DNA of 64,000 bases from Streptomyces sp. MH60 (GTDB taxonomy: Bacteria > Actinomycetota > Actinomycetes > Streptomycetales > Streptomycetaceae), in NCBI RefSeq assembly GCF_002939385.1, contig NZ_MULI01000001.1, forward strand, positions 248,001 to 312,000. The letters are read 5' to 3'. A program made the position numbers and the translations under genes. Below are positions 1 through 7,849 of this stretch, one piece after another. How positions within the stretch are numbered: the first letter of the stretch is position 1; each line of letters starts with the position of its first letter. A model generated the notes under the pieces. It ran no database searches. It saw only the letters and a list, made by a program, of their open reading frames with translations, and was not told where the DNA came from.

Positions 1-829
1 GTTCGGGGTCGGTGACGTCGAGGACGGCGTCGATGCGGCCGGTGCGCACTTCGGCGAGCAGGGCGTCCTGGTCGACCACGGCGCCCCGCGCGGTGTTGAG
101 GAGTGTCGCGCCGTCCGGCATCAGCGCCAGCCGGCCCGCGTCGATCTGGCCGCGGGTCGCGGGAGTCAGGGGCTGGTGCAGGGACACCACCCGGCTGACC
201 GCCATCAGCTCGTCCAGCGGCACCAGACGCGCACCGAGGGCTTGAGCCTGCTCCGCCGTGACCGTGGGGTCGTACAGCAGGACGTCCAGGTCGAAGGGGC
301 GCAGCAGGCCGAGCACCGCGCGGCCCACGGTGGAGGCGCCCACGACGCCCACCGTCTGCCGGTAGTTGCCGCGCCCGGCGTACGCGCCGAAGTGGTCGGG
401 CCGGGTCCGCGAGGCGCGGTAGCGGCGCTCCTCGGCGAGGACGCGCTTGTTGGCGAGCAGGATCATGGCGAGGGTGTACTCGGCCACGGGTCCCGAGTTG
501 GCGGCGCGGGCGTTGGCCGCGACCACGCCGCGGGCGGCGAAGGCGGCCGGGTCCTCCAGACAGGTCGCGGCGACCCCGCCCGCGTAGACCACGGCCCGCA
601 GCCGCCCGGTGCGGGGCAGGTGCTCGGCCCGTACGACGGGCGCGTCCCAGCCCGCGACGAGGATCTCGGCACCGGCCAGCGCGTCGCGGGAGCGGGCGGA
701 GTCCAGTTCGCCGAGGACCAGTTCGGTGTCGATGTCGGTCGCGCGGCGGAGCCGGGCCAGGGCGTCCTCGTCGAAGACGGCGCGGACCAGCCGGGGGTTC
801 ATGGCGAAGACGGCGCGTGGTCGGGTCAC
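1..829 (-). CDS. D-2-hydroxyacid dehydrogenase family protein (partial, C-terminus beyond window)
   Basis: About 276 codons are visible and the frame runs off the window start. The GTG at 829-827 follows a GGGAGAG ribosome site and overlaps the stop of the upstream gene by 4 bases (GTGA), so the two are translationally coupled. The protein shows the NAD-binding fold of phosphoglycerate-dehydrogenase-like enzymes: GVVGASTVGRAVLGLL for the dinucleotide loop, then LHQPLTPATRG and LLNTARGAVVDQDALL with the family arginine. Family members oxidise or reduce 2-hydroxy/2-keto acids. Its place after a sugar-acid dehydratase and a FAH-fold enzyme suggests a 2-keto-3-deoxy sugar acid or derived hydroxyacid as substrate; that is inference. 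The dehydrogenase/hydroxyacid family call is firm, the substrate is not. Confidence 0.85.
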   Translation of the reverse strand, partial: MTRPRAVFAMNPRLVRAVFDEDALARLRRATDIDTELVLGELDSARSRDALAGAEILVAGWDAPVVRAEHLPRTGRLRAVVYAGGVAATCLEDPAAFAARGVVAANARAANSGPVAEYTLAMILLANKRVLAEERRYRASRTRPDHFGAYAGRGNYRQTVGVVGASTVGRAVLGLLRPFDLDVLLYDPTVTAEQAQALGARLVPLDELMAVSRVVSLHQPLTPATRGQIDAGRLALMPDGATLLNTARGAVVDQDALLAEVRTGRIDAVLDVTDPE

Positions 830-2073
830 GGCGTGCTCTCCCTCTCGGTGCGCTCACTGCGGGCGGGACGGTGGACGGGGCCGGGCACGGCGGGGGAGGC
901 GGTGCCCGCGGAGGTACGGCCGGCCAGACCCGGGGGGCCGGACTCGGGCACGAGCCGCAGGCCGGCGGCACGGGGGCGGACGTGCGGGCCGTCGGAGCGG
1001 GCCCAGCCGGCCCCTTCCGGCGCGGCGAGCGCGCTCTCGTCGACCGTGATGCCGAGCCCCGGCGCGTCGCCGAGCACGATGCCGCCGTCCTCGATCGTCT
1101 GGTCCACGGTCAGTCCGGCCGGTGTGCCGGTGTCCTGCACCTCGGTGACCAGGTGGTTGGGGGTGGCGGCGGCCGCGTGCGCCAACGGGTTGGCGTGGTA
1201 GCCGACCGGGCTGACCGGGAGGTCGTGGCCGTGGGCGAGGGTCGCCACCCGCAGGAAGTGGGTGATGCCCCAGACACCGGCGGTCTGCACCACCTGGAGG
1301 GCGTCGGCCGCCAGCAGGGGGCGGAACTGCTCCAGGCCCGTCAGGTTCTCGCCGCTGGCCACGGCGGTGCGGGCCGCCCGGCCCACGGCCCGGTGCCCCC
1401 TCGCGTCCCAGCGCCGCACCGGCTCCTCGATCCAGGCGAGTTCGACCCGGTCCTCGATCCGGGCGAGCAGCCGTACCGCTTGGTGCCTGCCCCAGGACTC
1501 GTTGACGTCGAGCATCAGGGCGGGGGAGCGGGTGTTGGCCCGCAGCACCCCGGCGACCGCGCGCAGCCTGCCGATGTCGCGCTCGGTGTCCAGGCCGCCC
1601 TTGAGCTTGGCGCCGGTGAAGCCGCGTGCGGCCCAGCCGGCGTACAGCTCGACCAACTCCTCCTCGTCCAGCGCGATGTCGAGACCGGACGCGTAACCGG
1701 GCACGAAACGGTCCGCGGCGCCGAGGGTGCGCCACAGCGGTTCGCTGGCCATCTTCGCCTTGAGGTCCCACAGCGCCATGTCGAAGGCGCCGATGGTGCC
1801 GAAGGCGGTGCCGGCGTGACCGCTCTTGAAGGTGTGGGCCAGCATCCGGTCGTAGAGCGTGGTGACGGCGCGTGGATCCTGGCCGTCGAGGGCGGGGAAG
1901 ACCCGCCGGGCCTCGTCGTGCGCGCCGAGGCCCACTCCGGTGAGGCCGCCGTCGGTCTCGACCAGCAGGACCGGGACCTCGGTGACGCCCTGGGCGACGA
2001 AGCCGTTCGCGTCCCCGACGGGACGCCCCCAGCGGTGCACGGTCGTCAGGCTCCGGAATCCGGTGATCTTCAA
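826..2073 (-). CDS. Mandelate racemase/muconate lactonizing enzyme family, probable sugar-acid (fuconate-type) dehydratase
   Basis: With the TTG start at 2073 (GAGG 8 nt upstream) the protein has 415 residues; an in-frame ATG at 2121 would add 16. It is an enolase-superfamily enzyme: KxK catalytic pair K156/K158 (GAKLKGG), metal ligands D189 (DVNES), E216 (WIEEP) and E242 (GEN), and a histidine in SPVGYHAN. Such enzymes abstract the proton next to a carboxylate and dehydrate or epimerise acid sugars. Next to a FAH-fold hydrolase, a hydroxyacid dehydrogenase and a nearby GH95 fucosidase, L-fuconate or a related deoxysugar acid is the best guess for its substrate. The 3' end overlaps the next gene by 4 bases. 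Exact specificity cannot be read from the sequence. Confidence 0.85.
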   Translation of the reverse strand: MKITGFRSLTTVHRWGRPVGDANGFVAQGVTEVPVLLVETDGGLTGVGLGAHDEARRVFPALDGQDPRAVTTLYDRMLAHTFKSGHAGTAFGTIGAFDMALWDLKAKMASEPLWRTLGAADRFVPGYASGLDIALDEEELVELYAGWAARGFTGAKLKGGLDTERDIGRLRAVAGVLRANTRSPALMLDVNESWGRHQAVRLLARIEDRVELAWIEEPVRRWDARGHRAVGRAARTAVASGENLTGLEQFRPLLAADALQVVQTAGVWGITHFLRVATLAHGHDLPVSPVGYHANPLAHAAAATPNHLVTEVQDTGTPAGLTVDQTIEDGGIVLGDAPGLGITVDESALAAPEGAGWARSDGPHVRPRAAGLRLVPESGPPGLAGRTSAGTASPAVPGPVHRPARSERTERESTP

Positions 2074-2241
2074 CTGCTCCCCCTCTTCGAGCTCTCCTCG
2101 CCGTCCCGCCCACCGGCCCACCGCCCCGTGCCAGGGAGGACCGAGGCGCGCGGGAGGTGGGGGAGCGTGCCGTCGGGCCAGGGGAACGGGCGTGGTGCGG
2201 CCGCCGGAATCAGTTCCGCAACCGGGCCCTCATTGAGTCGT

Positions 2242-2255
2242 AACGTATCATACAA
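2242..2255. promoter_or_regulatory. Possible GntR-type operator upstream of the MR/MLE gene
   Basis: GTATCATAC (2245-2253) is a 4-1-4 palindrome inside AACGTATCATACAA, in an AT-rich patch that overlaps the stop codon of the FAH-fold gene and precedes the dehydratase gene by about 170 bp. FadR-subfamily GntR regulators often bind short GT-N-AC palindromes of this kind, and such a regulator is encoded at 4207-5406. Assignment is inference. Confidence 0.3.
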
Positions 2256-3126
2256 GTGATGACTGAGAAGAGGTCTCGGCGGCGACAAGTGACTGGCGCT
2301 GGCGCCCCAGCCCCTCGATCTCGATCTCCATCTGGTCACCGGGCTTCAGATAGGGGAAGCGGCCGGACAGGGCGACGCCCTCGGGGGTGCCGGTGTTGAT
2401 GACGTCTCCCGGGTCGAGGACCAGGTACTGGCTCAGGTCGTACACGATCCGCGCGACGGAGAAGATCATGTCCGCGGTACTGGAGTCCTGCCGCGGCTCG
2501 CCGTTCACGAAGGACCGCAGTCGCAGGGCCTGGACGTCGGGGACCTCGTCGGCCGGTACCAGGAAGGGGCCGAGCGGGTTGAACGTGGCGCAGGACTTGC
2601 CCTTGGACCACTGGCCGCCGGAGTGCTCCAGCTGGAAGTCGCGCTCGGAGACGTCGTTGGAGACGGCGTAGCCGGCCACGTGCTCAAGGGCCTGCTCGGG
2701 GGAGTCCAGGTACCGCGCGGTGCGGCCGATGACGACGGCGAGTTCGACCTCCCAGTCGGTCTTGGCGGAGCCGCGCGGGATCTCCACCTCGTCGTACGGG
2801 CCGACCACCGTGTTCGGGGGCTTGAAGAAGATCACCGGACGGGTGGGCGGCTCACTGCCCGACTCCGCCGCGTGCGCCGCGTAGTTCTGCCCGATGCAGA
2901 CCACCGCGCCGGGCCGGGCGACGGGCGGCCCGAAGCGCAGCCCCTCGGCCTCCAGCGCGGGCAGCGTGCCCTCGGCCAGGGCCCGGCGGGTGCGGGTGAT
3001 GCCGTCGGCGGCGAGGAAGGTGCCGTCGATGTCGGAGGTGAGGGGGGAGAGGTCCCGGGTGACGCCCCGGTCGTCGATGACGGCGGGGCGTTCCCGCCCG
3101 GGGTCTCCGAGCCGTACGAGTCTCAT
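2248..3126 (-). CDS. Fumarylacetoacetate hydrolase (FAH) family protein
   Basis: 292 residues, ATG at 3126 behind AAGGAAAG. The FAH-fold signature is complete: CIGQNYAAHAAE (77-88), VIFFKPPNTV (98-107), metal ligands E126 and E128 (DWEVELA) and D158 (SNDVSERD), GKS at 176-178 and TGTPEGVA (245-252). Members cleave C-C bonds of 2,4-diketo acids or hydrate/decarboxylate related compounds. In the non-phosphorylated L-fucose pathway a FAH-fold enzyme splits 2,4-diketo-3-deoxy-L-fuconate to pyruvate and lactate after dehydratase and dehydrogenase steps; all three enzyme types sit here. Ureidoglycolate lyase or homoprotocatechuate isomerase activity is an alternative. It faces the IclR gene across 270 bp. 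Confidence 0.88.
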   Translation of the reverse strand: MRLVRLGDPGRERPAVIDDRGVTRDLSPLTSDIDGTFLAADGITRTRRALAEGTLPALEAEGLRFGPPVARPGAVVCIGQNYAAHAAESGSEPPTRPVIFFKPPNTVVGPYDEVEIPRGSAKTDWEVELAVVIGRTARYLDSPEQALEHVAGYAVSNDVSERDFQLEHSGGQWSKGKSCATFNPLGPFLVPADEVPDVQALRLRSFVNGEPRQDSSTADMIFSVARIVYDLSQYLVLDPGDVINTGTPEGVALSGRFPYLKPGDQMEIEIEGLGRQRQSLVAAETSSQSSLV

Positions 3127-3343
3127 GTGCCGCTTTCCTTGGTCGAGGGCCGGGTCGGTCCGTGGCGGCCGCCGTGCCGAACACGCCTGACCGGCGGCCG
3201 GGTGCGGATCTGGCGAAGGCGGTCGTCACCAGGACGGGACAGGCGCCGATTCCCGGGCGTGCGCGGAGGTCCGCGGTACCGGCGCCCTCGTGGCGCCGCC
3301 GCTCCGGGGCTTGCGGGCCCAGTATCGGTGTACGGCACCGCTT

Positions 3344-3389
3344 GTTGTCAATGGACTGCTTTACTGTCAACAGGCTGACAACTAGGGTG
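3344..3389 (+). promoter_or_regulatory. IclR promoter with TTGTCA/TGACAA half-sites
   Basis: GTTGTCA (3344-3350), TGTCA (3365-3369) and TGACAAC (3376-3382) form nested inverted repeats in an AT-richer stretch. TAGGGT (3384-3389) is a good Streptomyces -10 box lying exactly 7 nt before the ATG at 3397, so the IclR mRNA is probably leaderless. The half-sites overlap the -35 to -10 region, fitting autoregulation and control of the divergent FAH operon. Confidence 0.55.
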
Positions 3390-3396
3390 TGGCGCC

Positions 3397-4179
3397 ATGA
3401 GTACTCGGGACGGATCGGTATGGGCCAGTGCCGCACCGGCACCGGCCGTGCTGCGGGCGGGCGCCATCCTCGACGCGCTGGCGGACGCCCGCGGCCGTGC
3501 GCTGTCGCCCGCCCAACTGGCCGCCGCCGCGGGTGGCATACCGCGCGCGTCGGCCGTCAACATCTGCGCGGCCCTGCACGAACGGGAACTGGTCCGGGCC
3601 GTGGAGGGCGGTTTCACCCTGGGCCCGGGCCTGCTGCGGCTCGCCCAGTCCTACCTGGACGCCCTCGATCCGGTACACGCCTTCCGGGAGCAGGTGGGCC
3701 GCCTGGGCGACCGGGAGGAGACGCTCCAACTGGCCACCATGGACGGCACGGACGTCGTCTACCTGGCGGTGCACGAGGGCACCGTCCTGATGCGCCTCAC
3801 CAGCCGGGCGGGCGCGAGGCTCCCGGTCACCTGTACGGCACTGGGCAAGGCCATGCTGGCGGGCCTCGACGACGCCGGAGTGCGTGAACTGCTGGCCGGC
3901 CGCGAGCCGTTCGAGACCCGCACGCCCTGGTCGATCACGACCCTCGACGCGCTGCTCGCGGACGTGCGCGACGCGCGCTCGGCCGGTCACGCCGTCGACG
4001 ACCAGGAGACCGCCGAGGGCATCGTCTGCGTCGCGGCGGCCGTGCCCGGACCGCCCGCGGGCGGCCGGCCCTTCGCCGTCAGCTCCTCGCTGCTCAAGTC
4101 CCAGGCCACGCCCGAGCGGGTGGCGGCCCTGGCCGCACTCATCAAGGGCGTCGTAGGGCGGATGGGCGGAGCGGTGTGA
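3397..4179 (+). CDS. IclR family transcriptional regulator
   Basis: 260 residues. The N-terminal winged helix (about residues 8-65, with LSPAQLAAAAGGIPRAS as the first helices and recognition helix) is followed by the IclR effector domain with GTDVVYLAVHEG, the lowered RLPVTCTALGKAMLA core, and AGHAVDDQE-AEGIVCVAAAV, all standard landmarks. IclR proteins bind small acids or sugar derivatives and usually repress adjacent catabolic genes. It is divergent from the FAH/dehydratase/dehydrogenase operon and its own promoter carries TTGTCA/TGACAA repeats, so that operon is the natural target. No ribosome site precedes the ATG; the -10 box sits 7 nt upstream, so translation is likely leaderless. Confidence 0.88.
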   Translation: MSTRDGSVWASAAPAPAVLRAGAILDALADARGRALSPAQLAAAAGGIPRASAVNICAALHERELVRAVEGGFTLGPGLLRLAQSYLDALDPVHAFREQVGRLGDREETLQLATMDGTDVVYLAVHEGTVLMRLTSRAGARLPVTCTALGKAMLAGLDDAGVRELLAGREPFETRTPWSITTLDALLADVRDARSAGHAVDDQETAEGIVCVAAAVPGPPAGGRPFAVSSSLLKSQATPERVAALAALIKGVVGRMGGAV

Positions 4180-4206
4180 AGTGATGCCGGGGAGGTGGCG
4201 GCCGCT

Positions 4207-5406
4207 TCACCAGCCGGTGCCGGTGCCGGTGCCGGTGCCGGTGCCGGTGGCGGGCCCGGACCGGTCGGGAAGGTAGCGGGCGACCTCGCCCGCGGCGTGG
4301 TCGGCGAACATCGGACCGGCGACATCGGGGTCGCCGGAGCGCAGGACGTCCAGGAGTTCGGCGTGGTGCTCGGCCATCGCGCCCCAACTGCCCGCGTAGC
4401 GCGGGTCGCCGAGCACGTGCAGGTCCCACAGACTGGACTCGATCATGCGCCACAGGCGGATCAGCGCCGCATTGCCGGCCGCTTCGCACACATGCCGGTG
4501 AAAGGACATGTCCGCGTCGCGGAAGGCGCCGATGTCGTCCTCGGCCGCGGCCCGGCGCAGCCGGTCCACGTCCTCGGTGAGCAGCCGCGTGTGCTCGGCG
4601 TCCAGCCGGCCGGTCACCCGACGGGCCGCGTACTCCTCGAACATCACCCGGACGTCCCGGACGTCCTGGGCCTGCCGCTCGGAGACCCGCGCGACATAAG
4701 TACCGCGGTGCGGCTGGGAGATGACCAGGCCCTCGTACGCGAGGCGCTTGATCGCCTCGCGGGGCGGCGCCTGACTGGTGCCGAAACCGCGCGCGATCTC
4801 CGACTCGACGAGACGCTGACCGGGCGCCAGCCGACCGCCGACGATCCAGTCGCGCAGCAGGGTGTACACGTGGTCGGAGAGCAGCTGCCGCGGCATGCGG
4901 GGCGTGACCGGCGCCGGACCGCCCTCGGCCCCGCCCAGGTCCCCGCCCCCCTCCCCGCGCGGACCGCCCGGGCGCGCGACCGGCGGATCGGGCAGCCCGG
5001 CCTGCTGCTCCCGCCAGATCCGGGCGATCGTGGACTGCGACAGACCGAGCGTGTCGGACAGTGAACGGGTCGAGGGCACCGGGGCGCCGGCGCGGGCCTG
5101 TTCGAGCACCGCCGCCACCCGGGCCTCCGCCTGCCGCCGGTCAGCGCTGCGGGGCCGACCCGGACGAGGGGCGTCGTGCAGCCCGGCAACCCCCCGCCGC
5201 AGATAGCGCTCCCGCCACTTGGCCACCGTGGCGGGGCTGACCGTGAGCCGCCGGGCGACCTCCGCGTTGGTCAGCCCCTCGGCACAGGCCAGCACGATCC
5301 GGCCGCGCAGCCGGAGGCCCGCCGGCTGCTGCCGGGCGAGGTCCGACAGGGCCGCCCGCTCCTCCGCTCCGAGCTGGGGAAATGCCGGCAGGTCGGGATC
5401 GGTCAT
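4207..5406 (-). CDS. Hybrid regulator: IS630-like HTH module fused to a FadR-type GntR regulator
   Basis: 399 residues from ATG 5406 (AGGAAG 8 nt upstream). Residues 30-85 are a homeodomain-like helix-turn-helix (LTNAEVARRLTVSPATVAKW) and 105-135 a second one (STRSLSDTLGLSQSTIARIW); together they look like the paired N-terminal HTH of IS630/Tc1-type transposases. After a Gly/Pro linker (140-170) comes a GntR winged helix (175-240) and a FadR-type FCD domain (245-385) with likely metal ligands D299, H303, H348 and H370. The tail is a run of Thr-Gly dipeptides made by a hexanucleotide repeat. Ordinary FadR-type regulators are about 230 residues, so the 170-residue N-terminal addition is the oddity. 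It probably controls the neighbouring sugar-acid or fucosidase genes. Domain calls are firm, target is inferred. Confidence 0.85.
   Translation of the reverse strand: MTDPDLPAFPQLGAEERAALSDLARQQPAGLRLRGRIVLACAEGLTNAEVARRLTVSPATVAKWRERYLRRGVAGLHDAPRPGRPRSADRRQAEARVAAVLEQARAGAPVPSTRSLSDTLGLSQSTIARIWREQQAGLPDPPVARPGGPRGEGGGDLGGAEGGPAPVTPRMPRQLLSDHVYTLLRDWIVGGRLAPGQRLVESEIARGFGTSQAPPREAIKRLAYEGLVISQPHRGTYVARVSERQAQDVRDVRVMFEEYAARRVTGRLDAEHTRLLTEDVDRLRRAAAEDDIGAFRDADMSFHRHVCEAAGNAALIRLWRMIESSLWDLHVLGDPRYAGSWGAMAEHHAELLDVLRSGDPDVAGPMFADHAAGEVARYLPDRSGPATGTGTGTGTGTGW
4214..4249. repeat. Tandem hexamer repeat, six perfect CCGGTG units
   Basis: Six exact copies of CCGGTG lie head to tail at the 3' end of the GntR-fusion gene. 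On the minus strand they read as Thr-Gly repeats just before the stop, so unit gain or loss changes only tail length and keeps the frame. Confidence 0.9.
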
Positions 5407-5807
5407 GGCACCGCGCTTCCTGGGATGCGTGAACTTATGACTCACGGGCCGCGAGTTCGTCGCCCCTCGGGTCATCAATTTCAGGTTCAGCCACGCGTAT
5501 TGACGACACCACGGCACAAACATATTAACTATCGTTGCTCGATCAGTGACCCACTAGTCACCTACGGCGATGCCGTGCGGGGGCTCCGCCGGAACGAGCA
5601 CCCCGGGGGCGGGCCCCGCCCCCTCCGGGCCCCGGGTCCATCGGCGGACGGCGTGAAGCCGCCGGACGACGCCGAGGCCCCCGCACCGGGAACACGAGCC
5701 CGCGCGGCACCAGAGCCCGTGACGGCACCGGACACACCGTCCGGCCCACGCGGATCCGGACCACGACATCACGCCCCCTCACGCACTCCACGCGGCAAGG
5801 AGACCTC
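5407..5807. other. Intergenic region between divergent GntR-fusion and beta-helix genes
   Basis: About 400 bases without a convincing gene. The part next to the regulator holds an unusually AT-rich patch (5515-5545) suited to promoters, followed by GTGAC-N6-GTCAC (5546-5561), a perfect 5-bp inverted repeat that could be an operator. The remainder is GC-rich and shows nothing clear until the AAGGAG ribosome site just before the GTG at 5808. Confidence 0.5.
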
Positions 5808-7697
5808 GTGCCAACCACCCAGGTACGACCAGTACGACGACGGACCAGAAGACTGCCCCTGCTGCTCGCGGCCGGCGCCCTGCTGGTCGGCGGCGCGACC
5901 CTGGACACGCCCGACGCGAGCGCCCAGGCCGCCGGCTGCAAGGCCACCGAGCTGTTCGTGTCCCCCGACGGGAGCGACACGGCCAAGGGCACCGAAGGCA
6001 AGCCCTTCAAGACCATCGAGAAGGCGCGCGACCACATCCGCGACAAGGGCCTCAACCGGCCCGGCAGGATGCGCTGCGACATCCACGTCAACCTGCGCGC
6101 CGGGGACTACCCGCTGAGCCGCACCGTCGAACTCGACGACCGCGACTCGGGCGCCGGGGGCCACCAGGTCGTCTACCGCTCCTACGACGGCCCCGGCAAG
6201 GCCCGGGTGATGGGCGCCGCACCGGTGACCGGCTGGGAGGAGTACAAGGACGGCATCTACCGTGCCGACGTCGGCACGGAGAACCCCTTCTACACCCTCT
6301 TCGAGGACGGCAAGCGCGCCACCACCGCCCGCTACCCCAACCGCAAGTCCGACGACGAGTGGGCCCCCTACCTCACGTCCACCCTGCCGGAGCCGGAGAA
6401 GGAGGCCGTCCACCAGTGGCTGTACTCCCACCCCGGTGACTGGGACGCCACGTGGGACCTGAGCAACGCCCAGGCGGTGGTCTGGTCCGGCGGCAGCTGG
6501 AGCTGGTTCACCGACACGGTCCCGATCCGGGACTGGAACCCCGCCAAGAACCAGATGACGCTCAAGTACTGGACCCGGTACGCGCTCAACAACTCCGGCG
6601 GCGGCTCACGCTACTTCCTCCAGAACTCCCTCGACTTTCTGGACCAGGCGGGCGAGTACTACCTGGACTTCAAGAAGGGGCAGCTCTACTACAAGCCGCG
6701 CGGCGACATCGACGACGTCACCGTGCTGCGTCCCACGGTCACGACCCTGTTCGAGCTGGCCGGCACAGCCCCCGACCGGCGGATCCAGGACGTCGCGTTC
6801 GACGGACTCGCCCTGCAGTACAGCGACTTCGTCGACTGGTACCGCAACGGGTGGATCAGCGACGGCGACTCCGGCGAGGTGCACAAGTACCCGGAGTACG
6901 ACCGGCAGATCGAGATGCCGCGCAACCGCTTCGGCGCCGTCACCGTCACCGACAGCAAGGACGTCACCCTGTCCCGGCTGAAGATCTCCGACACCGGCTA
7001 CCACGCCGTCTACGCCCTCGCCGCCAACGACCGTCTGACGGTCCGCGACAGCCTGCTGGAGAACATCGGCGCCGACGGAATCAAGGTGGAGGGCCCCTAC
7101 CCCGGAGAGGGAAACACCTCCAACGGCCACCTGCTGACCAACAACTACATCACCCACTACGGTGAGCTGAACCCCGGCGACGCCTCCGGCATCGAGCTGA
7201 TGAACACCGGGCACAACACGGTCAGCCACAGCCACGTCAAGCACAGCGCACGCTACGGCATCAGCCTCGAGGTACGCCCCGAGGTGGCCCTCAAGGACAA
7301 CTACGCCCGCGGCAACACCTTCGAGTACCTGCGCATCGACGAAGCCGGCCTGGACAGCGGCGACATGGGCGCCTTCTACACCTACGGCGTCAACAACGTC
7401 GAGCCGTACCCGATGGACAACCACGTACGCCAGATGGTCGTCGGCGACGTGCTCCCGGACGAGTCGATGCCCGACAGCGGCACCCGGGGCATCCACATGG
7501 ACGCCGGCGGCTGCGGCTTCACCTTCGAGGACATCGAGGTCGGCAAGACCACCGACCAGTCGTACCAGAGCTACCAGTGCAACGACGTGAAGAACGCCAA
7601 CTGGGAGGACGGGTACGACGCCTCCAGGATGGAGTACGACAAGATCGGCGTCACCGCCGACTTCCCCTACCCGCTGCCCGACGGGGACACCCAGTGA
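5808..7697 (+). CDS. Exported right-handed parallel beta-helix protein, candidate GH141-like glycosidase
   Basis: 629 residues, GTG start 5 nt after AAGGAG. The N-terminus is strongly basic (RRRTRR) followed by a 15-residue hydrophobic stretch and Ala-rich cleavage zone, a Sec or Tat signal. Mature residues start with LFVSPDGSD-GTEGKPFKTIEKARD, the usual opening of beta-helix carbohydrate enzymes, and residues 300-560 are Asn/Gly/Asp-rich coils such as HNTVSHSHVKHSARYGISLE. Architecture and length fit GH141 (known activities alpha-L-fucosidase and xylanase); an alpha-fucosidase role would match the GH95 enzyme next door. That is inference; polysaccharide lyase or epimerase function is possible. 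A perfect 12-bp terminator hairpin follows. Confidence 0.75.
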   Translation: MPTTQVRPVRRRTRRLPLLLAAGALLVGGATLDTPDASAQAAGCKATELFVSPDGSDTAKGTEGKPFKTIEKARDHIRDKGLNRPGRMRCDIHVNLRAGDYPLSRTVELDDRDSGAGGHQVVYRSYDGPGKARVMGAAPVTGWEEYKDGIYRADVGTENPFYTLFEDGKRATTARYPNRKSDDEWAPYLTSTLPEPEKEAVHQWLYSHPGDWDATWDLSNAQAVVWSGGSWSWFTDTVPIRDWNPAKNQMTLKYWTRYALNNSGGGSRYFLQNSLDFLDQAGEYYLDFKKGQLYYKPRGDIDDVTVLRPTVTTLFELAGTAPDRRIQDVAFDGLALQYSDFVDWYRNGWISDGDSGEVHKYPEYDRQIEMPRNRFGAVTVTDSKDVTLSRLKISDTGYHAVYALAANDRLTVRDSLLENIGADGIKVEGPYPGEGNTSNGHLLTNNYITHYGELNPGDASGIELMNTGHNTVSHSHVKHSARYGISLEVRPEVALKDNYARGNTFEYLRIDEAGLDSGDMGAFYTYGVNNVEPYPMDNHVRQMVVGDVLPDESMPDSGTRGIHMDAGGCGFTFEDIEVGKTTDQSYQSYQCNDVKNANWEDGYDASRMEYDKIGVTADFPYPLPDGDTQ

Positions 7698-7729
7698 GCG
7701 GTCGCTGACCGGTCGCCACCGATGAGCGC

Positions 7730-7765
7730 CCCCGGGCAGCGTGCCGTACGAGCCGCTGCCCGGGG
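7730..7765 (+). terminator. Strong hairpin after the beta-helix gene
   Basis: CCCCGGGCAGCG (7730-7741) and CGCTGCCCGGGG (7754-7765) pair perfectly over 12 bp with a 12-nt loop, 33 bp after the stop at 7697. No U-run follows, as is normal in Streptomyces. It separates the beta-helix and GH95 transcripts. Confidence 0.75.
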
Positions 7766-7849
7766 TGCGGTGGGCACGGGCCCGAACCGGCCCGTGCCGA
7801 GAGCACCCAGCACACTCACCGCCCTCAACACGTATCTGGAGGCACAGCC

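Noticed and set aside
4214..4249. Hexamer repeats considered as a CRISPR or phage element
   Set aside because: Units are 6 bp without spacers and sit inside a coding tail; simple slippage repeat.
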